Of a stretch of 64,000 nucleotides of DNA, positions 8,732-17,395 are shown piece by piece. The translations under genes were made by a program, and so were the position numbers. The notes under the pieces are model-generated. The model was given only the letters and a program-made list of their open reading frames with translations, did not search any database and was not told the origin of the DNA. Every line of letters begins with the position of its first letter. Positions within the stretch are counted from its first letter, which is position 1. Source of the DNA: Peptococcaceae bacterium (lineage in GTDB: Bacteria; Bacillota; DSM-12270; Thermacetogeniales; Thermacetogeniaceae); NCBI GenBank assembly GCA_023249405.1, contig JAHFCR010000004.1, positions 43,625 through 107,624 of the forward strand, read 5' to 3'.

Positions 8732-9646
8732 CTATTTGCAACCTGCCCTGTCGGTCGTCAGTGTGATTGTTTGTATGCCCGATCTCTGGCGAAAATAGAC
8801 CCTCACTGCGATCGTTGTCAATCCGGCACCATCGGCAACGGACGCTATCTCGTAGTCGTACAGATATAACCGGTAGAGCGAGGTCTCATTCGGCGCTGCA
8901 TCCCAGTCCCGATCTAGTAAGACCGTGGTCTGTGGCACGGAGGTCCCATTATAATCCAATACTTTCCTTACCTGACCGGAACCGGCGCCGCCGGCAAGGC
9001 TTAAATAATATCCGTTATAGAGATCATCCAGAATGCTATCTCCGGTGGCCAGAACCAGTGTCCGGGCTTGGCCGCCGCGGGCGATTCCCATTCCCTGATA
9101 ACCATTACCGCAGATCAGGTAAGTTGAAGTATAATCAGGCAACTGCCCGTCAGTCCAGGGTACCCGGGGATCGATGACCGCCACCCGGGAACCGCTGTCA
9201 TATGAGATGATACGTCGTATCTGTCCCCTGCCGGTCCCTGCAGTGATCGCTATCAGCTTATCCTTCATGTCCAAAACGCTGGTGCCGCCAGCTAGGCTAA
9301 CGGTGGTATCTGTGCTGGCACGAGGATTGCCGATCATTTGATAAGGAATGCCCTTGACCGCCTCTTGCAGTTGTTGAGCGGTATATAGCGCCGCCATCCT
9401 GACCCGGGCCTCGGCGGCCAGTCTGGACCCCTGGGCAAACATACCCATCAAGGGAACCGCCAATGCCCCGACCATGATCAGCGCCACCATGACTTCCAAG
9501 AAGCTCATTCCGCCCTGGCTAGCGGTCAGCCTGCTTCTACCATCCAGTCTATAGTCACCTTTTATGCAGACGGCAAACTTATTAAGAATATTACGCCCTG
9601 TCCAAATATTTGTTATTTTGCCCGGGCTAGAATTAAGATTCGGCAC
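8732..9646 (-). CDS. Prepilin-like protein (PulG/PilV type)
   Basis: 304 residues with an unusually long 46-residue N-terminal leader before GG then MSFLEVMVALIMVGAL, a class III prepilin cleavage and helix motif with the +5 glutamate. The C-terminal ~230 residues hold beta-rich sequence with repeated ATGDSILDD / LAGGAGSGQ-like segments and no clear named domain. The GTG at 9646 has only a distant AAGG, so a start nearer the cleavage site is possible. It is large for a minor pilin and may be a tip adhesin-like subunit. Confidence 0.8.
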   Translation of the reverse strand: MPNLNSSPGKITNIWTGRNILNKFAVCIKGDYRLDGRSRLTASQGGMSFLEVMVALIMVGALAVPLMGMFAQGSRLAAEARVRMAALYTAQQLQEAVKGIPYQMIGNPRASTDTTVSLAGGTSVLDMKDKLIAITAGTGRGQIRRIISYDSGSRVAVIDPRVPWTDGQLPDYTSTYLICGNGYQGMGIARGGQARTLVLATGDSILDDLYNGYYLSLAGGAGSGQVRKVLDYNGTSVPQTTVLLDRDWDAAPNETSLYRLYLYDYEIASVADGAGLTTIAVRVYFRQRSGIQTITLTTDRAGCK

Positions 9647-9707
9647 GTTTTATCATATCCTTCTAGATAATGATATTTATGGATCAATACCTGACTCCGG
9701 ACGCAGG

Positions 9708-10199
9708 TCACTGCCAAGAAATCATGGCTACCTCACCGGTAGCGTCCTGCTCTGGATCGCTGCCGTGGGCCCCGGGTTTGGTAAGCTTGAACTGCGCCGT
9801 CACCAGGCCGAAACTGAAAAAACCGGCAGCAGATTTTGTGTGATCCCCAGGGTCTGGATACTCACTAGTGCAGTTCACCGTGTAAACGTCCTGCACAGGC
9901 CCGGTACAACTGGCAGTTAATAAAATCCCTCCGGCATAAGGTTCATTCACGAGGCTGGCAATATCGCTCCTGCCGCCGGCGACCATGGCAATCGCCTGGT
10001 TGATACCCGCTTCGGCAATATAGTAGGCCTGTTTCTGCCTGGTAGCCAACAGGGCGCTGCGCTGCACGGAGATGCCGGCTAATAACACGGCTTCCCCCAG
10101 TAATAGCAGCAGCAGCATCACAAACAGGGTCAGGATCATGGCCTGCCCGCTCTTGCAAGTCGCTTGGCTCCCCTGTTTATTTTCCCACTTATAGATCAT
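9708..10199 (-). CDS. PilX-like minor pilus protein
   Basis: 163 residues. After a 17-residue basic/polar leader comes a long helix (SGQAMILTLFVMLLLLLLGE) followed by ALLATRQKQAYYIAEAGINQAI, the pattern of the PilX N-terminal domain in Gram-positive type IV pilus operons. It lacks a canonical G-FTxxE site, as usual for this subgroup. The ATG overlaps the stop of the pilW-like gene by 4 nt. Likely role: minor pilin affecting pilus stability or aggregation. Confidence 0.78.
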   Translation of the reverse strand: MIYKWENKQGSQATCKSGQAMILTLFVMLLLLLLGEAVLLAGISVQRSALLATRQKQAYYIAEAGINQAIAMVAGGRSDIASLVNEPYAGGILLTASCTGPVQDVYTVNCTSEYPDPGDHTKSAAGFFSFGLVTAQFKLTKPGAHGSDPEQDATGEVAMISWQ

Positions 10200-10670
10200 G
10201 GCACACTGACGTATACTTTCGTGGTTAGAACGATGTGCGATGCTGGTGTCCAGCCCTTTGCACTCCCGCTGGCACTGATGGTGACGACATCGCTGTTGTC
10301 TAAAACAAAGGAGAGGGCGCTGATGTTGCTTGCCACCGGCAGCCAGTTAGGCTCAAATTTCTGCTCGACCTGGCGATTTGTTTCGTCCAGGCGGTAACCA
10401 CCGGTCTTGCCCTGTCCGTCGGTGAAGGTAATCTGCTGCCCATTGTCAGCGATATGTACATTCCCGGCCTGGGCTCGGCAAATGCCACTGCTCATCTTAT
10501 CCATGGCAACGCGTAGGCCCTCCTGGACATCGACCTGATGGGAAACCAGCACATAACTGGCATATCCCCTGACCAGCATTACAGACAGCATCATTAATAC
10601 AAATCCATAGATAGTCAGAGCCACGATCACTTCTACCAGCGAAAAACCATTCTTTTTTATTACGGCTCAC
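10196..10670 (-). CDS. PilW-like minor prepilin with frameshift at the 5' end
   Basis: The body (from about 10655 down) encodes NG then FSLVEVIVALTIYGF, a clear class III prepilin signal, and about 140 further residues of PilW-like sequence. No ATG, GTG or TTG precedes the signal in that frame before a TGA stop. A good start (GTG at 10670, preceded by GGAGAA) is in another frame and becomes continuous if the A6 run at 10653-10658 loses one base. The gene is therefore frameshifted, or the sequence has a homopolymer error. It heads the minor-pilin operon and overlaps the pilX-like start by 4 nt. Confidence 0.75.
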
Positions 10671-10933
10671 CGTCAATTCTCCAAAATATATTTCCATTTA
10701 AATCTATTATTGCATATACTGACTTATAATTACTAGTGTCTGCATTTATTTACATATATTAATATAGTCATCCGTCTTTCTTCTATATAAGGTAATCCGT
10801 TCTGCGTACCAGATTTCATCAGGCTACGATCTTCAATCATGCGCTGTCCATGATCAGCCAAATAAATAGTTATTGACAGAAATAGTGCTAGATACTACCA
10901 TAATTATTAAATAATCGTTAATCTAGGAGAAAT

Positions 10934-12439
10934 ATGATCAATCCTGAAGTTAAACAGGAGATTCCCTATCAGGTTGTTCGCAGCAGACTGCCAGGAGTCA
11001 GAACAATACCAGCCCTCTATACAATCCCGGCATTGATCATGACCGACGCGCTGGCGCTGAGCGTCTCCCTGTGGCTGGCCTGGAAGGTCAGGCTCGTTCT
11101 GCTGCCCATGTTCGGTTCGCTGTACAGCTTGAAGGTCACCGTCGATTTCAACCACCACCTGCTCTGGGTACTGGTGGTGGCGATCAGCTACCTGGCCATC
11201 GACGGCCTGTACACCTCACGCCTGCCCTTCTGGCGTGAAACCGGCCGGACGTTGAAGGTAATAATGCTCTCTTTCCTATTGATCCTGGCCTCGGTCTCCC
11301 TGGGGAAGATGAGCGGCGAGTTTTCGCGTAGCGTGCTGGTGCTCTGTTGCCTATTCGCACTGGCACTATTGCCAATCGGTCGCTGGGCTTCGAAAACACT
11401 TCTCTGGCGACAGGGATGGTGGGGCCAGTCGGTGCTGGTGTTGGGCGCTGGTAAGACCGGAGCGCTGGTAGTCAAGGCATTGCTCAGAGATCGCTACCTT
11501 GGTTACCAGATCCGGGGATTTTTAGATGACGAACCTGCCAAGAAAAAATCCGGGCTCAAAGTCAACGGCACCTGTTTTCCGGTACTGGGCAGTTTTGCAG
11601 ATTGCGAGGAAATCATGGCCAAGACCGGTGTCGGTGACCTGATCGTAGCTGCTCCCGGTATGGCTGCAACCGGGTTGGTTGATCTGGTCATCTCTCTGCA
11701 ACGCATCGCCTCATCCGTCACGGTAGTGCCGGATCTGTTCGGTCTGCCGGCGGAGGGAGTGAAGGCCGACTACTTCTTTGATGAGCAGATGCTTACCTTC
11801 AGGCTGGGCAACAACCTGGCCAATCCGGTCAATCGAATTATCAAGCGTTGCTTTGATTTTATAATCGGACTGCCAATCTCTATCATCCTGCTCCCGCTGC
11901 TGGCTGTGATCGCCCTGGCCGTTAGGCTGGATTCCCCCGGCCCGGCACTGTTCGCCCACCGCCGCATCGGCCGTAACGGCAGGAGCTTCAACTGCTACAA
12001 GTTCCGCAGCATGGTGACCAACGCCCAGGATGTATTATCCGATCTTTTGGTGAATAGCCAGGAAGTACAGCAGGAATGGCAGTACCATCACAAAATTAAA
12101 GATGACCCCCGTATCACGAGAGTCGGTAAATTCCTGCGCAGCGCCAGCCTGGACGAACTGCCGCAACTGCTCAACGTGCTGAGGGGCGAGATGAGCCTGG
12201 TCGGCCCCAGACCAATCACCGATCAGGAGATCGCACACTTTGGGAACCACATTGAGAATTATTACCTGGTGCGTCCCGGCATCACCGGCCTGTGGCAGGT
12301 CAGCGGCCGCAGCGAGATGGGCTACCAGCGCCGCGTCGGCCTGGAATCCTGGTATGTCTGCAACTGGTCCTTATGGACGGATATTAGCTTGTTGATCCGA
12401 ACATTAACTACATTAATTTTAAAATATGGTGCTTATTAA
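10934..12439 (+). CDS. Polyprenyl-phosphate sugar phosphotransferase (WbaP-type)
   Basis: 501 residues. Several N-terminal membrane helices, a central CoA-binding-like Rossmann region ([18 protein letters not shown]), then a C-terminal bacterial sugar transferase domain with [19 protein letters not shown] and LVGPRPI. This is the layout of WbaP-type enzymes that load the first sugar phosphate onto undecaprenyl phosphate at the membrane. The ATG follows AGGAGA by 3-4 nt. The gene stands back to back with the pilW-like operon across a 260-bp AT-rich gap that must hold both promoters. The substrate sugar cannot be read from the sequence. Confidence 0.93.
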   Translation: MINPEVKQEIPYQVVRSRLPGVRTIPALYTIPALIMTDALALSVSLWLAWKVRLVLLPMFGSLYSLKVTVDFNHHLLWVLVVAISYLAIDGLYTSRLPFWRETGRTLKVIMLSFLLILASVSLGKMSGEFSRSVLVLCCLFALALLPIGRWASKTLLWRQGWWGQSVLVLGAGKTGALVVKALLRDRYLGYQIRGFLDDEPAKKKSGLKVNGTCFPVLGSFADCEEIMAKTGVGDLIVAAPGMAATGLVDLVISLQRIASSVTVVPDLFGLPAEGVKADYFFDEQMLTFRLGNNLANPVNRIIKRCFDFIIGLPISIILLPLLAVIALAVRLDSPGPALFAHRRIGRNGRSFNCYKFRSMVTNAQDVLSDLLVNSQEVQQEWQYHHKIKDDPRITRVGKFLRSASLDELPQLLNVLRGEMSLVGPRPITDQEIAHFGNHIENYYLVRPGITGLWQVSGRSEMGYQRRVGLESWYVCNWSLWTDISLLIRTLTTLILKYGAY

Positions 12440-12692
12440 TTACAGGTATTCATTTTTCATGTATATCATTCCAATTCTCTTATGATTGATGCAGAGATTA
12501 ATATTCAATCTATAATCATCACTTGTAATATCCAGTATAGTTGCTGTTTTATACGATCTTGTTAGAATTGTTTTTTTAAAGATCACAAAATTAAAGTTAT
12601 ATATATTGTTAGAGGTATCATCGATGGTCTAAAAATAGGTATGGAATTTATACACCTGATTCAAAAATACAATTATTTAACAAGGATTAAAA

Positions 12693-13598
12693 ATGACAAT
12701 ATCTGCGATAATACCGACTCTAAACGCTGGTAATCAACTCAGGTATCTTGTTTATGCGCTAAAAAAGCAAACAGTTTGCCCAGATGAAATTATAATTATT
12801 GATTCATCCTCTGGAGATCAAACTGAGTTAATTGCTACTGAGCTTGGCTGTAGATCCATGGTCATTGATAGGACCAGATTTGATCATGGTGGTACAAGAA
12901 ATTATGGGGCAGGACTGGCAATTGGAGATATATTACTTTTTCTTACCCAGGATGCTGTTCCATTTAATTCTCTTCTTATTGAAAATCTTATTACTCCATT
13001 ATCAGATTCACAAGTTGTTGCTTCATTCGCCAGACAAATTGCCAAAGCGGATGCCAATCCCCCAGAGCAATTTGCTCGACAATTTAATTACCCAGCCATC
13101 CCTTGTATAAAAACCTTAAATGCCCTACCTGCTATGGGTGTTAAAACTTTCTTTTTCAGTAACGTCTGCTCGGCGATTAAAAAGCAGGCTTATCATGATA
13201 TCGGAGGTTTTCCAGACAAAATAATTATGAACGAAGACATGATTTTGGCAGCTAAACTCATCTTATCAGGAAGTGCTATTGTCTATTGCCCTGATGCAAT
13301 GGTACGGCATTCACATAACTATAATATGCTTCAATATTTTAAAAGATATTTTGATATCGGCGTATCATTAAAGATGAATAGTTGGATTTTTAACTATATA
13401 CAAGCAGAAAGCGAGGGAATATTTTTTGCTAAACAACAGCTTAATTATCTTATAAATAATAATTATTATCAATGGATTCCATATACAATTGCTTTGCTTA
13501 TTGCAAAATATATAGGTTTTCAACTTGGATTGATCCAAGAAAAGATACCAGCAAGATTTAAACGTTATATTTCAGCAAATAATAAATTTTGGAGCTGA
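12693..13598 (+). CDS. Glycosyltransferase family 2 (rhamnosyltransferase-like)
   Basis: 301 residues with a GT-A fold: N-terminal ISAIIPTLNAGNQLRYL, nucleotide-binding SSSGDQT, and a C-terminal GGFPDKIIMNEDMILAAKL segment like the acceptor-side ED motif. It resembles GT2 enzymes that add rhamnose or other sugars to lipid-linked glycans. AAGGA precedes the ATG. The gene is strikingly AT-rich compared with both flanks and follows 250 bp of AT-rich DNA in which I see no gene, suggesting transfer from a low-GC donor together with the next gene. Confidence 0.88.
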   Translation: MTISAIIPTLNAGNQLRYLVYALKKQTVCPDEIIIIDSSSGDQTELIATELGCRSMVIDRTRFDHGGTRNYGAGLAIGDILLFLTQDAVPFNSLLIENLITPLSDSQVVASFARQIAKADANPPEQFARQFNYPAIPCIKTLNALPAMGVKTFFFSNVCSAIKKQAYHDIGGFPDKIIMNEDMILAAKLILSGSAIVYCPDAMVRHSHNYNMLQYFKRYFDIGVSLKMNSWIFNYIQAESEGIFFAKQQLNYLINNNYYQWIPYTIALLIAKYIGFQLGLIQEKIPARFKRYISANNKFWS

Positions 13599-13602
13599 TA
13601 AG

Positions 13603-14865
13603 TTGATTAAATATACGGATAAGATTAAAATATGGCGCAATCAGCAAATAATTGATGGAACATTTAATATACGCTATTTAATCCTCTTGTTTATGGTAGC
13701 AATCTTTCCTTTAATTGTAATCCCCAATAATTATTTGATAAAATTTCTTTTGGGAGTAACTCCTCCTGATTATGTCACTATCCCTAGATATGCTATTTTA
13801 GGCATCATAGCAATTATTACCTTAACTATCTTGCTAAAAGACAGAACAAAAGTTAATCATTTTGCTTTTATTCCTCTGTTTTTCTTTATTCTTTTTGCTA
13901 CTATTTCTGGCTTTCTTGCACCAATCCCAATGACTGCTTGGATAGGCAGTCCTTACCGTTTTACCGGTCTTACTACTTATTATTTCTGCATTATTTTATT
14001 TATTTTAGCCCAAGCCAGCAATGGATTTAAAACTAGAAATCTTTTGTTTGGTCTTGTCTTTACTGCAACATTAGTTTCTATATTGGCAATACTGCAATAC
14101 TTCGGAATAAATCTTGTTCCACATAAGCTTAATGGTTTTATAGGACCAATTGGGTATGGCACCATGCCTCATCCTAATTTTTTTGGAACATATACGGCTT
14201 TTATTTTACCTGCAGCAATACTTTTGTTTTTATTCTCTAAAAAGTTTTATAAAATATTATTCCCAACAATAATCTACGCCGGCCTTTTGGCCAGTCTCTG
14301 TCGCGGGACCTGGATAGCATCAATAATTGGCTTATTGATTATTTTATTATATGTGTGGAATAAACCAGACATTAGAAATAATTATTTTGTTATTTTGGGG
14401 CTCTTTGTAATTATTACTATATTGTTAATGCCCGTAGAACATGGGACTTTGTTCAGTAGAATAATTTCAATAAAGAGTAGCACTGGGATAAATCTTAATG
14501 ATACCGCTGGTTCATATCGAATGTATATCTGGCGCGGCGCATTTCATCTATTTTTATTATATTGGCCATTTGGCATTGGGCCAGATCATCTCATTTATGT
14601 TCATCTAGTCACTCCTGCTCATGAGCTAGCAGATAAGGCGCACAATATTTATCTGGAGATGGGGCTTACTATGGGTGCTTTTACTCTACTCTCTTATCTT
14701 GTCTTCTTAAGCTTCTTTTTTAGAAAATGGAAAACTGAGATCGGGTTTATCCTATTCGAGATGATTACAGTTTACTTAATACAAGGATTTACTAATATTG
14801 ATATATTAGTGATCATGCCATTATTTTGGATCATACTCGGATTAGATTTAGTCGAACAGGCTTGA
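13603..14865 (+). CDS. O-antigen ligase / polymerase-like membrane protein
   Basis: 420 residues with about ten to twelve hydrophobic segments and a large loop near residues 270-360, the layout of the Wzy/WaaL/PglL superfamily. The loop holds AGSYRMYIWRGA and AHNIYLEMG, with the histidine and arginine typical of ligases and O-oligosaccharyltransferases. The start is TTG at 13603 with GGAG 8 nt upstream, 4 bp after the GT2 stop. Such proteins polymerise lipid-linked glycan or transfer it to an acceptor. Its position beside the major pilin gene makes a pilin O-glycosylation role plausible, but a polymerase for an exopolysaccharide fits as well. Confidence 0.83.
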   Translation: MIKYTDKIKIWRNQQIIDGTFNIRYLILLFMVAIFPLIVIPNNYLIKFLLGVTPPDYVTIPRYAILGIIAIITLTILLKDRTKVNHFAFIPLFFFILFATISGFLAPIPMTAWIGSPYRFTGLTTYYFCIILFILAQASNGFKTRNLLFGLVFTATLVSILAILQYFGINLVPHKLNGFIGPIGYGTMPHPNFFGTYTAFILPAAILLFLFSKKFYKILFPTIIYAGLLASLCRGTWIASIIGLLIILLYVWNKPDIRNNYFVILGLFVIITILLMPVEHGTLFSRIISIKSSTGINLNDTAGSYRMYIWRGAFHLFLLYWPFGIGPDHLIYVHLVTPAHELADKAHNIYLEMGLTMGAFTLLSYLVFLSFFFRKWKTEIGFILFEMITVYLIQGFTNIDILVIMPLFWIILGLDLVEQA

Positions 14866-14886
14866 GGAATTCTTAATAATTTTACT

Positions 14887-14909
14887 GAGGTGGCCTTTGC
14901 GGCCGCCTC
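14887..14909. terminator. Bidirectional hairpin terminator between convergent genes
   Basis: GAGGTGGCC / GGCCGCCTC form a nine-pair stem (one G-U) around a five-base loop. It lies between the convergent stops at 14865 and 14935, with AT-rich sequence on both sides, so it can end transcription from either direction. Confidence 0.7.
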
Positions 14910-14934
14910 TAAATAAATTCGATAAATAATGGAC

Positions 14935-15384
14935 TTATGGCAATATTAACGAAGCACTTGTCGTATAAGCAGAATCCGATTGTCCAGCAGCAGTTACTCC
15001 GCCAGAAGCTACTACATAATTTGTTCCATCAACTTTAGCATATGTATTTATAGCATATTCTGTGGGAGGATCATTCTTAACTTTATAAATATATGGAACA
15101 CCTGCTACTCCTGGATCAAGTGTGCACATTGCGGTACTAATGCCTGCATTGTTGAGGTTTGTGACATCTTTTGGATAGGTATTATTTGCTGCATAATAAG
15201 CATCAAGCGCTGCTGATAGAGTTGAAATATCACCTTTAGCCTTGGTGACCCTGCTGCCACCGATGTATCCCGAGTAGAACCTGATACCACCGGCGATTAG
15301 CACACCGATGATGATCAGCACTACCATCATTTCCACTAGGGTGAAGCCTTTTTCGCCGCGAAGATATTTTTTAAGATCGATCAC
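14935..15384 (-). CDS. Major type IV pilin
   Basis: 149 residues. A 13-residue basic leader ends in KG, then FTLVEMMVVLIIIGVLIAG gives the canonical prepilin helix with glutamate +5. The mature protein is about 136 residues, small for a pilin, with a threonine/serine-rich C-terminus that could be glycosylated. There is no clear C-terminal disulfide loop (one cysteine near residue 90). The GTG start is preceded by a very strong AGGAGGTG, as expected for an abundant product. It follows pilC in the same direction after a 400-bp gap and is convergent with the O-antigen-ligase-like gene. Confidence 0.92.
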   Translation of the reverse strand: MIDLKKYLRGEKGFTLVEMMVVLIIIGVLIAGGIRFYSGYIGGSRVTKAKGDISTLSAALDAYYAANNTYPKDVTNLNNAGISTAMCTLDPGVAGVPYIYKVKNDPPTEYAINTYAKVDGTNYVVASGGVTAAGQSDSAYTTSASLILP

Positions 15385-15787
15385 TATATTTCACCTCCTC
15401 TCCTCTAAGGCTCGATCTATTATGTCAATTTTCTATTGTTCCCACTAGCTATGTTTAAAATCCATCAATAAACATTACATCTAAAATATTACTTTGCTTC
15501 CTGGTTTATGTCAATAGTTATTTGTATCTTCTATCATTTTATCCATCCGGACACTACCACCAAATCGGTGCAGGGCGCCTACGAGAATGAACGACTGGCA
15601 TGATCTCGGGCCCCTTTCCGCCTCTGGCTCAGCTTCGTCCTGATTGCCAGGGTCAAGGCCAGGCCACTTTCGAAAGCTACCGTACGGGATCTGAAAGCAG
15701 TTCTGATCATTTTTCGGGATTGAGATAATGAAAAAGGTAATTGGTATTATTTAACCGGAATGTGGGTTTAATGCTGATTGTCAGTTA
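15385..15787. other. Intergenic region, major pilin promoter area and possible gene remnant
   Basis: The part next to the pilin (15385-15540) is AT-rich and should contain the pilin promoter and 5' leader. The part at about 15560-15725 is GC-rich; on the plus strand one frame reads FRLWLSFVLIARVKARPLSK and then stops at a TGA, with no start, so it may be a worn gene end. The source family is not recognised. Confidence 0.35.
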
Positions 15788-17029
15788 TTATTGCATAGGT
15801 ACGCTGGAACCAGCCTGCATCGCTCCCGACAGGCCGAATAGAGGTAGGTAGATAGAGATGGCGATGAAGCCGACGAGTAGGCCCACCCCGGCGATCATCA
15901 GTGGCTCGATGGTGCTGGACAGGCTGGCGATCGCCGCCTCTAGCTCCTGTTCGTAGAAAATGGCCAGCTTTTCCAGTAGGACATCCAGGGAACCGGATTC
16001 CTCCCCGATGGAGATCATGCTGACTGCCATCGGAGGGAAGAAGTTGCTCCTGGCCAGGATCGGTGACATCCGGTCGCCCTCCTTGATGTTGCTCCTGGCC
16101 TCGGCGATGTCATCGGCGGCTACGGTACTGCCAACCACATCCTCGACCGTCTCCAGCGCCCGCATCAGGGGAATGCCGCTCTTCAGCAGTGTCGATAGGG
16201 TGCGGGCGAACCTGGCCACGGCGGACTTCTTGGTCATGGGGCCCACGATCGGCAACTGCAGGATAATCCGGTCGAATGCCCTGCGGCCCTGCCTGGTGGT
16301 CAATAGCTGCGAAACCCCGACAGGGAGCACGATAAACAGCAAGGGCAGTATGATAAACCAATCTTTAATCATGATATTGCTCAATTCCAATAGTATCTGG
16401 GTAGGCAGCGGCAATGTAGCCCCGGCCGATTTAAAAATGTCGACAAAAATCGGCACCACGAAGATCAGCAGGGCGATGACGGCCACGACGGCCATGACGC
16501 CGATCAGCATCGGGTAGGTCATGGCGGACTTGACCTTGGACCTTAAGGCATGCTCCCGCTCGAAGGTCACGGCCAGGCGGTCCATGCACTGGTCCAGAGT
16601 ACCGCTGAGCTCGCCGGCACCTAGCATGCTGACGAATATATCGGGGAATTGCTCCCGGTATCTCCTGAAAGCGTCGCTGAGACCGGTGCCTTTCTCGATC
16701 TCCACGCTCACGCTCTGGAGGATCTTCTGCAATCTGCCATCCTCTGTCTGCCTGTCCAGGATGTGCAGGCACTGCAGGATCGGTATGCCCGCCTGGTTCA
16801 TGGTAGCGAACTGTCGGCAGAAAATGGCCAGTGACCTGACGCCGATTCTCCTCTTAAACAGCTTGTCGAAGTCGATGGTGGGCAGGCTCCACCGCTGGTT
16901 AATGTTGACCACAAACAGGTTGCGCGACCGCAGTTGTGTGACCACCGCTGAAGCGCTATCCGCCTGCGCATTGCCGGTAATGATCTGGCCGGACAGGTTC
17001 CTGGCCCTATAATTAAAATACTGGGGCAT
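15788..17029 (-). CDS. pilC: Pilus platform protein PilC (GspF family)
   Basis: 413 residues with two GspF repeats (FCRQFATMNQAGIPILQCL and FARTLSTLLKSGIPLMRAL) and three membrane helices, as in the inner-membrane platform that couples PilB/PilT ATPases to pilin insertion. The ATG at 17029 has GGAGGAGAGC just upstream. In transcription order it follows pilB and the broken pilT. Confidence 0.96.
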   Translation of the reverse strand: MPQYFNYRARNLSGQIITGNAQADSASAVVTQLRSRNLFVVNINQRWSLPTIDFDKLFKRRIGVRSLAIFCRQFATMNQAGIPILQCLHILDRQTEDGRLQKILQSVSVEIEKGTGLSDAFRRYREQFPDIFVSMLGAGELSGTLDQCMDRLAVTFEREHALRSKVKSAMTYPMLIGVMAVVAVIALLIFVVPIFVDIFKSAGATLPLPTQILLELSNIMIKDWFIILPLLFIVLPVGVSQLLTTRQGRRAFDRIILQLPIVGPMTKKSAVARFARTLSTLLKSGIPLMRALETVEDVVGSTVAADDIAEARSNIKEGDRMSPILARSNFFPPMAVSMISIGEESGSLDVLLEKLAIFYEQELEAAIASLSSTIEPLMIAGVGLLVGFIAISIYLPLFGLSGAMQAGSSVPMQ

Positions 17030-17040
17030 TCGCTCTCCTC

Positions 17041-17395
17041 CTCGCTGGGCTCAAGTGGCGGCCTAGATCCGTCTTTCTTCAGATTCTCCTGGTCCCGGGC
17101 ATGGATCATGGCCTCTTCCCAGCTGATCAGCAGCTTCTCGAACAGACTCCCCCGGGCCGCGAATTTCTCGTACTGGTCCGGCCTCATGATCTCCCGCGCC
17201 ATAGTATCGGTATCGTGTGGAGTGAGCGGTCTGATCGCCCCCCCCGCAACTCCTCGCCAAGGCTATCTTTTTTTCCGGCGCATCGATGGCATATAATATT
17301 CCGTTCATCCTGAAGGACGGCGGCCTGCCTACCGTAATATGTACGTCGGATGCATTCAGTTTGAATGCCTGCAATATAATTTCCGTTGTCTTCAT
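17041..17395 (-). pseudogene. pilT: Twitching ATPase PilT pseudogene (internal deletion plus frameshifts)
   Basis: The start at 17395 overlaps the pilB stop and reads LNASDVHITVGRPPSFRMNG, the PilT N-terminal domain. The frame then breaks at a run of seven A (17268-17274 on plus as T) and at eight G (17238-17245 as C). In the shifted frame it resumes as PLTPHDTDTMAREIM..DQYEKFAARG, still PilT. It then jumps directly to LFEKLLISWEEAMIHARDQ, the PilT C-terminus. Walker A, Asp boxes and Walker B, roughly 260 codons, are missing. No own stop is seen before the pilC start. No retraction ATPase can be made from this copy. Confidence 0.85.

Noticed and set aside
10640..10670. Programmed ribosomal frameshift at the A6 run
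   Set aside because: A +1 or -2 shift would be needed, and the slippery heptamer phase for -1 shifting is wrong. Mutation, error or phase variation is simpler.
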